DNA from: Salticus scenicus
Lineage: Eukaryota; Arthropoda; Arachnida; Araneae; Salticidae
NCBI GenBank assembly: GCA_963930645.1
Contig: OZ005651.1
Location: forward strand, 127,729,731 to 127,793,730
DNA: 64,000 bases
Reading direction: 5' to 3'
The translations under genes and the position numbers were made by a program. The notes beneath the pieces are model-generated. The model did not search any database. It was not told the DNA's origin and saw only the letters and a list, made by a program, of their open reading frames with translations. Every line of letters begins with the position of its first letter. Position 1 is the first letter of the stretch. Of this stretch, positions 56,265-64,000 are shown piece after piece.

Positions 56265-56911
56265 ATCTGATAGGGATGCCTGGTCAAAGCCGTCAAGTTT
56301 AAGAGAAACAACCTCACTTCCAGTCACAATTTAAACGATTTTCGAACCCCACAGGTGTGAAGATGAAACTGGGCCAAAATGTAGAGAATAATATGCTCTT
56401 TAAAATGGCATAGGGTTGCCTGGTCAAAACCATCAAGTTTTAGAGGTTGCCTCAATAATAGGGGTCAAATTTAAACGATTTTCGAACCCCATAAGTGTGA
56501 AGATGAAACCGGTGCTAAAATGTAGAGATTAATATGCTTTTTAAAATAGCATAGGGTTGCCTGGTCAAAGCCGTCAAGAAACAGAGGTTGTCACGAAAAC
56601 AGGGGGCGTATTTTACGATTTATTTACCCAGGTAAAAAGTGATTTACCCAAGTGTAAATATGAAACCGGTGCTAAAATGTACAGAATAATATGGTCTTTA
56701 AAATGGCATAGGGTTGCCTGGTCAAAAACCGTCAAGAAAAGAGGTTGCCACGAAAAGTGTGTGTGTAAGGGGTGGGGGGCGAATTTTAGCGGTTTTCTTA
56801 CCCTAACATATTTAAAAATGAAACCGTTTATAAAATATAGAGAATAATATTCTCTTTAGAGTATCATAGGTTGCCAGGTGAAAATCTCGGGAAATAGTGG
56901 TTGCCTTGAAC

Positions 56912-56930
<19 letters not shown>
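56265..56930. repeat. Left tandem array of the foldback element
   Basis: Units contain GTTGCCTGGTCAAAGCCGTC, a variable linker and GTGAAGATGAAACCGGTGCT, ending ATGTAGAG(A/T)(T/A)TAATATG. Steps are 140, 141, 158 and 158 bases. The longer units carry an extra TTTACCCA(A/G)GT-type duplication. Confidence 0.85.
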
Positions 56931-56942
<12 letters not shown>

Positions 56943-57364
56943 ATTTTGAAGGTTTTTTTATACAATGTGAAAAAAAAAAAAAGTATTTAAAAAAGAAAAA
57001 ATAAATAAACAAACTATGAAACTGTTCTAATATTTCCCATAAAAACAACGAATTATTAGTAAAAATTAAAAATGTAGCATGCGGATACAGATAAGAAAAT
57101 ACGCCCGCAAAAGTTAACAGAAATGAAGATAATAATGCCCAAGAAATTCATAATAAAAAATTCTATTTGTATACAAAATAAATAATTAAATAAAATGAAA
57201 AAAAAAAAAAAAATCTTTTATTTCAGATCTGCAGCAAGATTTACAAATTTCAATTTCATAAATTAATTCATGGTTATTAAGAAATGTGAAAAATTTATCA
57301 ATTTTTTAAAAATGTTTTTAGCTTTATTTGTACTGATAATTAATTTGCAGAAGGTATTATTGAT

Positions 57365-57622
57365 CAGGGGTGAAACTACCTAGCTTGCAAAAACCCTGAA
57401 AACTGTTCCTTGCATGCAGAGAAGGGAGATTTATTAATGATATATCACATGGCTACCTATATTAAGTAATATTTGTAGACTTTATACTACATTATGAGGC
57501 AAATTAAACTTTCAAAATGAGAAATTTCTGTAAAAACAAAGTATTTTAACATGAAATTCAAAGACAGTAAAAATTTCAAAAACCCTGAATTCAGGGGTAG
57601 CCCCTGAAAAGTTTCACCCCTG
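57365..57622. mobile_element. MITE nested in the foldback element, 258 bp
   Basis: Terminal inverted repeats CAGGGGTGAAACT and AGTTTCACCCCTG, with inner AAAACCCTGAA copies, are flanked by ATTGAT (57,359-57,364 and 57,623-57,628). hAT-like termini, although the visible duplication is 6 rather than 8 bases. Confidence 0.75.
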
Positions 57623-57628
57623 ATTGAT

Positions 57629-58290
57629 TATTTTTAATTAGATATAAAAAATTGAGAAAATTTTCTAAAATTGACAAATATTTAATATAACAAAATCGGC
57701 ACAACCCAAAATTTTCATATAAAATTCTACAAAGCAGCCGCATACATTTCTTCAGGGAATTTATATTCTCAATACTTTGACACAATTTGAATATTTTAAG
57801 TATTGAAAAATGTGGAAAAAACGAGCTCGTGACCTGATATTAGTTTTATACCGATTAGAAAAAGAATGGTCACGCATAATAATTTAATTTTCTTTATGCT
57901 TTAAAATCTCTTACATCATTTAACAAATAAAATAAAGGAATATTGAAATTCGCTTCCTTTTCTAAGCTGACCGCTATAGCTGAACAGGTTTGAAGCACCA
58001 ATTGTAAGCAAATTAAAAAGTGTTGTATGTTCTACATTTAGCTCGCAATTTCATCTTTATATATTAATCATTTCGCGATTAACCTTTTTTAAGTAGTCTT
58101 CATGTGTGTTTCACTTTGTGTTAAACATCTTTAATATTCGTTAGCTTTTAGGAGACTGACTGCTATTTCTTTACGAATTTTACCAGATAAACATATGCCA
58201 TTTTAAAATAACTTCTATGCTGTACATTCTGGAACCAGCCACACCTTTCAAATATTCATATAATTTCCTCCTTTCTTTGTCAATGCTATT
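57629..58290. other. Middle of the foldback element, nothing coding
   Basis: AT-rich spacer between the two arms; no transposase motif was recognised in any frame. Confidence 0.3.
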
Positions 58291-58359
58291 TGTATTTTTT
58301 TTACACTTCGTTAAGAAATCTTCAAAACTTGCCTATTTTTTTGTGGTTGACTGCTTTAC

Positions 58360-59130
58360 TTAGCAGATTTGACCAGGTAACCTTATGCCATTTTAAAGAG
58401 CATATTAATCTCTATATTTTAGCACCGGTTTCATCTTTACACTTGGGTAAATCACTTTTTACTTGGGTAAATAAATCGTAAAATACGTCCCCTATTTTCG
58501 TGGCAACCTCTGTTTCTTGACAGCTTTGACCAGGCAACCCTATGCCATTTTAAAGAGCATATTAATCTCTACATTTTTGGCACCGGTTTCATCTTTACAC
58601 TTGTGAGGTTCGAAAACCGTTTAAATTTGACCCCTATTTTTGAGGCAACCTCCGAATCTTGACGGTTTTGACCAGGCAACCCTATGCCATTTTAAAGAGC
58701 ATATCAATCTCTATATTTTAGCACCGGTTTCATCTTCACACTTGTGGTTGTGGGGTTCGAAAATCGTTTAATTTTGAACCCTGTTTTCGAGGCATCCTCC
58801 GAGTCTTGACGGTTTTGACCAGGCAACCTTATGCCATTTTAAAGAGCATATTAATCTCTACATTTTAGAACCGGTTTCATCTTTATACTTGGGTAAATCA
58901 CTTTTTAATTGGGTAAATAAATCGTAAAATATGTCCCCTATTTTCGTGGCAACCTCTGTTTCTTGACAGCTTTGACCAGGCAACCCTATGCCATTTTAAA
59001 GAGCATATTAATCTCTACATTTTAGCACCGGTTTCATCTTCACACTTGTGGGGTTCGAAAATAGTTTAAATTGTGACCGGAAGTGAGGTTGTTTCTCTTA
59101 AACTTGACGGCTTTGATCAGGCAACCCTAT
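58360..59130. repeat. Right tandem array of the foldback element
   Basis: The reverse complement of the left array. Units carry GACCAGGCAACCCTATGCCA, TTAATCTCTACATTTTAG and CACCGGTTTCATCTT. Steps are 157, 142, 147 and 157 bases, so long and short unit types alternate as in the left arm. Confidence 0.85.
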
Positions 59131-59223
59131 CAGATTTTCATTGTAACAATGAATTCTATCTATAGAAAAAACATCAGCTTCACACCTTATCAAGTCAATT
59201 TATTGCAGCCGCCGCTTGGACTA

Positions 59224-59624
59224 TTTCCTTTAGGAAAGTGGTTTAACTCTTAGCAATACTATAATGAAAATTTCTTTTAATTAGTCATACTGTTGCAGTT
59301 TGTTTACAAATATAAATGAGTTTAGCATTTTGTACTAGTACAGATAAATAAAATTCATAAGTATATCAAATTAAAACTCATAATAATAACTTAAAAAAAA
59401 AAAAAAAAATCCCGTGTTGAGTTCTATTTTTCTCAATTTCATTGTTGAAAACTCTCGAAATACTCTTCAGATCAAATTAATGTATGACTATCGATATAAT
59501 GACAAGATTTGACTTTGTTAATTATGGAAGGTTTTTTTATTATTTTTTTAAGGAACAAATAAATTTATAAATATATAAAATAGGAGCGTACAATAAATAT
59601 TGTAATGAAAGTATTCTAACCTGT
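59224..59624. other. Spacer between foldback and gypsy elements
   Basis: AT-rich with an A-run at about 59,393-59,409. It may include part of the gypsy 5' LTR, but no LTR start was identified. Confidence 0.3.
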
Positions 59625-59697
59625 GAACGCCATGGCCATGAGGCAAAGCGCCGGGCTACAAATCCAAAGGTCGTGAGTTCGATCCCACTCAAGGGCA
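59625..59697 (+). pseudogene. tRNA-like sequence with box A and box B
   Basis: ATGGCCATGAGGCAAAGCGC resembles a D arm. CGGGCTACAAATCC resembles an anticodon arm (loop CTACAAA, nominal anticodon ACA) and GTGAGTTCGATCCCAC is a good T arm with box B. The 3' strand CTCAAGGGC has no matching 5' acceptor strand, so no functional cloverleaf closes. It lies just upstream of the gypsy element. Confidence 0.5.
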
Positions 59698-59989
59698 AGT
59701 AGTTAAAAATTGTTTTTGTTTAATTCTAAACTGTTTAATGCTTATTTATTATTACTATTTATTTATTTCAGTATGTTAATTATGTTTATGTTAATTATTC
59801 AGGTATTATTATGTAATTTCTAAACTTTTCAAATTCTAGAACATTCTGCTGTAGAAGATTCATCAACCATGTATAAGCTGATGTAAAATTCAGTTGAGTT
59901 GAAGAATGAAGTCTCGAGTTGAACTTTAAGTGCTTTGTGTTATTCCACTCTAGTATTTCTGCATAAACAGTTATCTAAGCCTAATCTAC

Positions 59990-60430
59990 ATGACAGTTTG
60001 GTGGAGGCACTGGGTACGAGAAGTACAGCACACAAAGGAAGAGCCACGCAGAAGTAATCGGCTTCAAGGACTACCACCGGTGTTTAAGAGCCATGCCAAT
60101 CGAACTAGAAAAAGGATGCCGAACGAATCAGAACAAAAGCCTAAGATTTCCACTGTACCAGTCTTGACGTATCAACTACCTAGAAATCCACGTATCTTTT
60201 CCAGAGATGACCAGCGAAATGCTAGCAGGTGGCTGAAGGACTTTCAACGTTGTTGGAAAACTAGAGCAGCTGGAATCTTTCCTTCCCCAAGGCCGATAAC
60301 TTCAAAACTTAGCAGAACAACTAAACTCGGCTCCAGTTGAAGCGGGTAAACCAGAATGGTTCTGTCTACTGCTAATGGCAGTTGAGAAGGAAGCTCTGAT
60401 TGATCATGCTACTGCTTTGCAAGTATAACA
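59990..60430 (+). pseudogene. gypsy gag, N-terminal piece
   Basis: The frame 59,990-60,340 begins MTVWWRHWVREVQHTKEEPR and includes PRRSNRLQGLPPV, typical of the basic leader before spider-type gypsy gag. PRNPRIFSRDD..NASRWLKDFQR resembles the P..F.GDDGQDA..WLKDFQR segment. Translation shifts frame near 60,290-60,430 (APVEAGKPEWF-like), then stops at the insertion. Confidence 0.6.
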
Positions 60431-60607
60431 GTTATTTTCAAATTTATTTTAATTTTTGGGCCCTCTGTAAATAATCCTATAGGTTGTAAATATAAATACT
60501 TATTTAGAAATATTTTATTCATGAATTCATCAACCGTGAATATTTATTTAAATCAAATTGGAGTGTAAAGGTTGATATTTTTATTTATTACTAACTATGC
60601 GAAAAAT

Positions 60608-60678
60608 ACCAGAGCCGGGAATCGAACCCGGGCACCTCCGCTTAACGTACGGATGCTCTACCACTGAGCTACGCTGGC
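60608..60678 (-). tRNA. tRNA-like core 1 (nominal anticodon GTT)
   Basis: 71 bases. D arm GCTC/GAGC, anticodon stem TCCGT/GCGGA with loop ACGTTAA (GTT, Asn), and a perfect T arm CCGGG/CCCGG with box B GGTTCGATTCC. The acceptor pair GCCAGCG/CTCTGGT has one mismatch and a G-T closing pair. Base 33 is C, not the usual T, so a working tRNA is unlikely. Confidence 0.5.
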
Positions 60679-60884
60679 TGACAACCAGCTAGGCACTTCT
60701 CGCATAATATTCGTTGGCAAAGTCACCGAGTCTGCAAACGCAGATATATAAAATTTCTAAATTGAAATTTCGTGGTCTATGGAGTTGGGCTACGATTATT
60801 ATTGTCTCACCCGATATATCTGCGTTTGCAGACTCGGTGACTTTGCCAGCGAATATTATGCGAGAAGTGCCTAGCTGGTCGTCA

Positions 60885-60955
60885 GCCAGGATAGCTCAGT
60901 GGTAGAGCATCCATGTGTTAAGCGGAGGTGCCCGGGTTCGATTCCCGGCTCTGGT
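60885..60955 (+). tRNA. tRNA-like core 2 (nominal anticodon GTT)
   Basis: Same family as core 1. The loop GTGTTAA has the normal T33, acceptor GCCAGGA/CTCTGGT has one mismatch (A-C) and two G-T pairs, and the T arm is perfect. Confidence 0.5.
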
Positions 60956-61183
60956 ATTTTTCGCATAGTAGGTAATAAATAAAAATATCAACCTTTACAC
61001 TCCAATTTGATTTAAATAAATATTCACGGTTGATGAATTCATGAATAAAAAATTTCTAAATTGAAATTTCGTGGTCTATGGAGTTGTGCTACGATTATTA
61101 TTGTCTCACCCGATATATCTGCGTTTGCGGACTCGGTGACTTTGCTAACGAATATTATGCGAGAAGTGCCTAGCTGGTCGTCA

Positions 61184-61254
61184 GCCAGGGTAGCTCAGTG
61201 GTAGAGCACCCGTGCGTTAAGCGGAGGTGCCCGGGTTCGATTCCTGGCTCTGGT
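61184..61254 (+). tRNA. tRNA-like core 3 (nominal anticodon GTT)
   Basis: The acceptor GCCAGGG/CTCTGGT pairs fully if G-T pairs are allowed. The loop GCGTTAA has C33. The T stem has one G-T pair (CCGGG/CCTGG). Flanking TGCGAGAAGTGCC and the downstream GGTATTTTTCACATA pair as an outer stem. Confidence 0.5.
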
Positions 61255-61399
61255 ATTTTTCACATAGTTGGTAATAAATAAAAATATCAACCTTTACACT
61301 CCAATTTGATTTAAATAAATACTTATATTCAGTAATGTCTGTTGAACGTATCTATTTTTTGTGAAGTATGTGCAGTTAGATTAAAAATATTGAAATTAT

Positions 61400-62120
61400 T
61401 ATTTCATTCTTAAGGTTCGTTTTTAAGACACCAGCCTGCTTTATTTATTGAAAATGATTAGAAAATCAACAAACGTACTGCCACTTACAACCGCTTAGAT
61501 GAGCAGATGTGCCTCACAAACGTAATTTTCTACCTTGCCGGAACAGCTAGGCAATGGTTTGACAACATCGGGGACACTCTTACCAGTTAGACTGTATTTC
61601 AGGATGCATAACAGAATACATTCTGCCGATGTACGACAACAAGCTGAGAGGCAACTGCTTAATCATGTACAGCAAGTTGGAGAGACATCTGAGTCCTATA
61701 TCCAAGACATACTCTCACCGTGCCACAAAGTCACCCCTTTTATGAAAGACGAAGAAAAAGTGGTCCATCTCATGAAGGGTATTGTGGAGGACTTGTACCA
61801 GATCTTGTTAACACAAGATTATAAGACAGTAGAAGCTTTTACAAAATGTTGTCAGATTGAAAGTCTTTGGTGAAGATGGATAAATCGACCAAAATTCCAG
61901 AGACTACCTAATGTTGTTACAATGTCAACTGAAATGGACATTGATGATATGAAGGCACTGATACGCAGTGAGGGAAGAGCTTCAGAATGTTTTGCCCAGA
62001 AGTCGAAATTGCCAAGACAACAAATCTGAATCTGCAATGTACATTGCCTCAGTTGCCTAAGAGGAAGTCATGGAAGCTTTGGCACCACCCCTCATGGGAC
62101 AAAGAAGACGTAAGTCTTCG
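61400..62120 (+). pseudogene. gypsy gag, main piece
   Basis: Frames around 61,510-61,560 give NVIFYLAGTARQWFD-like sequence, the usual capsid motif. The frame 61,535-61,873 holds RQQAERQLLNHVQQVGETSE, SYIQDILSPCHKV and DEEKVVHLMKGIVEDLYQIL. These match the E.QL..R.Q...ES..SYIQDVL.LC...D....E..KV.HL.KGI.ED.Y..L pattern of arthropod gypsy gag. The reading frame changes at least once within the capsid. Confidence 0.75.
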
Positions 62121-62253
62121 ACAACCAGTTCCAGTTAGACCTCAGCCAAGATGAAGATCAAGAAACGACACTACTGTTGTTTGGACACCACTGTCAGAAA
62201 TTACTGGTCAATATAAGACAGACCTATGGAGAATTTCCAGCAATGTACCAATC

Positions 62254-62295
62254 TGCTACCGATGCGGAAGTCCAGGACATGTGCTGAAGTACTGT
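62254..62295 (+). pseudogene. gag CCHC zinc knuckle
   Basis: Encodes CYRCGSPGHVLKYC, a complete C-x2-C-x4-H-x4-C nucleic-acid-binding knuckle, between gag and protease. Confidence 0.9.
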
Positions 62296-62584
62296 AGAGA
62301 AAGACAGCAGATGTTCCAGACGCAAGAAATTCCAGGTTATCCAGACTTCGACGAGACATCAACAATGAATCCCTAAATAGTTTTGACGACAACTACATAT
62401 AGACCAGGTCTACCAGTTATAGAAGTGGTTCACCTTATCCTCGCCATTCCTTCAACCGCCGACAGTCGCAGTCACCTGTACGTCACTCCACATGCCGACC
62501 TGATGAGGAAAACTAATTCAGCCGACCTGTAAAGGAGGTAAGGCCACAACTGTAGAAAATCCTCCGACGTATACAATAACAAAG

Positions 62585-63109
62585 TTGGAAAAGAACACCA
62601 CTTATGTTACAATAAATGGACAACGTGTAAAGGCTCTTGTTGATTCTGGTGCCGATTATTCCATCATCTCTGAAAAATTATACAATCAATTAAATGCACC
62701 CATGTTCTCTGAAAATACACCTATATTGAGAACTGCATGCGGAAAGCCCATAGCCGCCTCAGGAAGTTGTGTGTTAAAAGTTACTTTAAGTGGAACTGCG
62801 AAACCATTTGAATTCCTGGAGGAGGCCATCATAGATTGTGGAAATGAAGAACTTCAACTTGCAGAAATTCTTTCAGACAATACCACATTAACTGAATCAG
62901 ACTGCCTTTTGTTTGCTGCAATAGATTATGCAATCGAACCACATTCAGTTCAGTGGATATGTTCCCTGAATCCATTAATTCCAAAAGCAAATGCAGCTAT
63001 GATCATCAGAAGCGAAATTCTCAGGTGTGAAAGAGATTTGTTTATACCAGCCTCAATAAGTTCTGTCAAGGATGGTTGCTGCAAAGTTTGGGTAACGAAT
63101 TGCTCTTGA
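62585..63109 (+). CDS. gypsy aspartic protease (retropepsin) region
   Basis: A 174-residue open frame. VTINGQRVKALVDSGADYSI (8-27) holds the retropepsin active site DSGA with Asp at residue 20, followed by the SEKLYNQL segment. ILRTACGKPIAASGSCVLKV fits the flap-side strands. The later part (DNTTLTESDCLLF) is the usual spacer before reverse transcriptase. The first Met is probably not the true start, since the polyprotein frame is entered from upstream. Confidence 0.8.
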   Translation: MEKNTTYVTINGQRVKALVDSGADYSIISEKLYNQLNAPMFSENTPILRTACGKPIAASGSCVLKVTLSGTAKPFEFLEEAIIDCGNEELQLAEILSDNTTLTESDCLLFAAIDYAIEPHSVQWICSLNPLIPKANAAMIIRSEILRCERDLFIPASISSVKDGCCKVWVTNCS

Positions 63110-63133
63110 AGAACTCAGATAATACCAAAAGGT

Positions 63134-64000
63134 ATGAAAATAGGCTGTGTGATGACAGTAACAAACGATTCGATCAATTCGCTCATTGATAAGGATAAAA
63201 AAGAGACTAAGGGACACAGGTCCAGGAAGCAACTCACTCAGGAAAAGCTTAAAAAAATTCTAGATCCTGAGCTAACTGCCGCTGAAACAGATGAGTTACT
63301 TAATCTGCTAGAAGTATTTAGTGCCATTTTTGATTTCAACATAAAAATCAAGATGCAATACTGTAAAGCACAAGATAGACACGGAGGACAGTGCTCCAAT
63401 CAAACAAAGACCTTATTGCACATCAGCTGCTGAGAGGCATATGATTGAAGTAGTAGTACAAAGAATGTTAAAAGAGGATGTCATACAGCCATCAGACAGC
63501 CCGTGGTCATCTCCAGTTGTACTTGTAAAGAAGAAAAATGGTGACTGGTGTTTCTGTGTCAACTACAGGAAGTAGAACAGAATCACAAAGAAAGACATGT
63601 ATCTGCTATCACGAATTGATGACGGATCTGAAGTCAGGTTACTGGCAAACAGAGGTTGATGAGAAGGATAGAGAAAAGATTACTTTTGTAACTCTGGATG
63701 GTCTTTATGAATTTAAAGTCATGCCATTTGGTTTGTGCAACATCTTAGCTACTTTCGAACGAATGATGGACACAGTATTGAGAGGCCTTAAATGGAACAT
63801 CTGTCTATGCTACCTAGATGACATCATAGTATATGCCCTGAATTTCCAAGAACACCAAGTACATTTAAGAAAAGTTTAAAAATGTATTCAAGAGGCAGGA
63901 CTGATGTTTAACTCTAAAAAAATGTGCTTTCGGAAAAAAGAAACTAATGATATTGGAACATTTAGTTGATCAGTATGGTATCTATCTTCGTCCAGAAAGG
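63134..64000 (+). pseudogene. gypsy reverse transcriptase, broken, runs off window
   Basis: SRKQLTQEKLKKILDPELTA and LLEVFSAIFDF lead in. A shifted frame gives QRMLKEDVIQPSDSPWSSPV and VLVKKKNGDWCFCVNYR (63,455-63,570). Another (63,538-63,879) gives DLKSGYWQTEVDEKDREKIT, VMPFGLCNILATFERMMDTV and CYLDDIIVYA, with the catalytic YLDD at 63,811-63,822. About 15 residues are missing between RIDD and DLKSGYW, taking part of motif A's surroundings. Stops follow (63,880 and later), so the copy is dead. Confidence 0.85.

Larger units (their letters stand above)
56178..59223. mobile_element. 3-kb foldback element whose arms are tandem arrays
   Basis: Left TAGTCCAAGTGGCGGCTG and right (other strand) TAGTCCAAGCGGCGGCTG open inverted arms. 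Each arm starts with a unique block (with AAGTCAATTT/AAATTGACTT and ATGAATTCTATCTATAG or complements). A tandem array follows: left units near 56,279, 56,419, 56,560, 56,718 and 56,876; right units near 58,371, 58,528, 58,670, 58,817 and 58,974. Unit lengths are 140-158 bases. The middle (56,950-58,290) has no transposase frame and holds a nested MITE. Confidence 0.85.
60518..61330. mobile_element. tRNA-like cassette: inverted pair plus direct copy, inside gypsy gag
   Basis: A unit of about 235-300 bases occurs inverted (60,518-60,752), direct (60,810-61,048) and direct again (about 61,045-61,330). Each has a tRNA-like core. Flanks include ACCTTTACACTCCAATTTGA, TGCGAGAAGTGCCTAGCTGG and CAGACTCGGTGACTTTGC. 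The spacer CGTGGTCTATGGAGTTG.GC is repeated twice. The tRNA cores 2 and 3 are 299 bases apart. It divides the gag pieces at 59,990-60,430 and 61,400-62,000. Confidence 0.8.
59970..64000 (+). mobile_element. Ty3/gypsy retrotransposon, 5' part, degraded, cut by window end
   Basis: In order: a primer-binding-like junction (TTTGGTGGAGGCACTGGGT, about 59,997), gag pieces, a CCHC zinc knuckle, an aspartic protease and a reverse transcriptase running off the window. This order is Ty3/gypsy-like; integrase is not reached. Several frames are broken and a tRNA-like cassette sits in gag, so it is not functional. The 5' LTR boundaries could not be fixed; its end is probably at about 59,990. It is in the opposite orientation to ACC and probably in an ACC intron. 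Confidence 0.8.

Noticed and set aside
54468..64000. Search for the next upstream ACC exon
   Set aside because: No frame with the conserved central-region sequence before QFPKYF was found on the minus strand, so the exon is presumed to lie beyond the window.

Overview
The window is about 70% A+T or more, full of (TA)n and poly(A/T) runs, and holds one recognisable host gene split by very long introns packed with transposable elements. This is an animal genome. The intron-rich gene, the Penelope-like elements and the many tRNA-like repeats suggest an arthropod, most likely a chelicerate such as a spider; that last step is inference.

Host gene: 22 exons on the minus strand, from 54,467 down to the stop codon at 2,775, encode the C-terminal 1,013 residues of acetyl-CoA carboxylase (ACC). 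They cover the end of the central region and the complete carboxyltransferase domain. All splice phases agree, every intron is GT-AG, and the 3,042 coding bases form one open frame. The 5' half of the gene (biotin carboxylase, biotin carrier and most of the central region) is not in the window and must lie beyond 64,000. Everything from 54,468 to 64,000 is therefore probably intronic.

Mobile and repeated DNA by region: (1) 282-1,431, a TA-flanked pogo/Tigger-like element, followed by the probable ACC 3' UTR. (2) The last intron (2,953-18,588) holds tRNA-derived SINEs, a possible solo LTR, a 173-bp tandem array, a foldback element, an uninterrupted Penelope-like reverse transcriptase with a (TA)n-ended tail, an old Ty3/gypsy integrase remnant, a palindromic cluster of tRNA-like units and a GIY-YIG remnant. 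(3) 18,723-33,201 holds a hAT element with an 8-bp target duplication, a roughly 95% identical inverted repeat, a 170-bp hAT MITE with perfect duplication, and a 4.7-kb composite element with long inverted ends. (4) 34,734-45,374 holds a second Penelope-like copy with a GIY-YIG domain and a nested MITE, a pogo-like element with a zinc-finger tail, a piggyBac-like MITE and a 948-bp hAT element. (5) 45,877-53,084 holds a short tandem array, a pogo-like element and SINEs. (6) 54,729-64,000 holds a small TA-flanked element, a 3-kb foldback element whose arms are tandem arrays, and the 5' part of a broken Ty3/gypsy retrotransposon with a tRNA-like cassette lodged in its gag.

The most unusual signals are: tRNA-like sequences held inside short outer inverted repeats, with one architecture seen for two different tRNA types; the Penelope-like family with (TA)n ends; the composite element that shares a 173-174-bp satellite with a distant array; and the foldback element with tandem-repeat arms. 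No prokaryotic-type system, CRISPR array or viral genome was seen.
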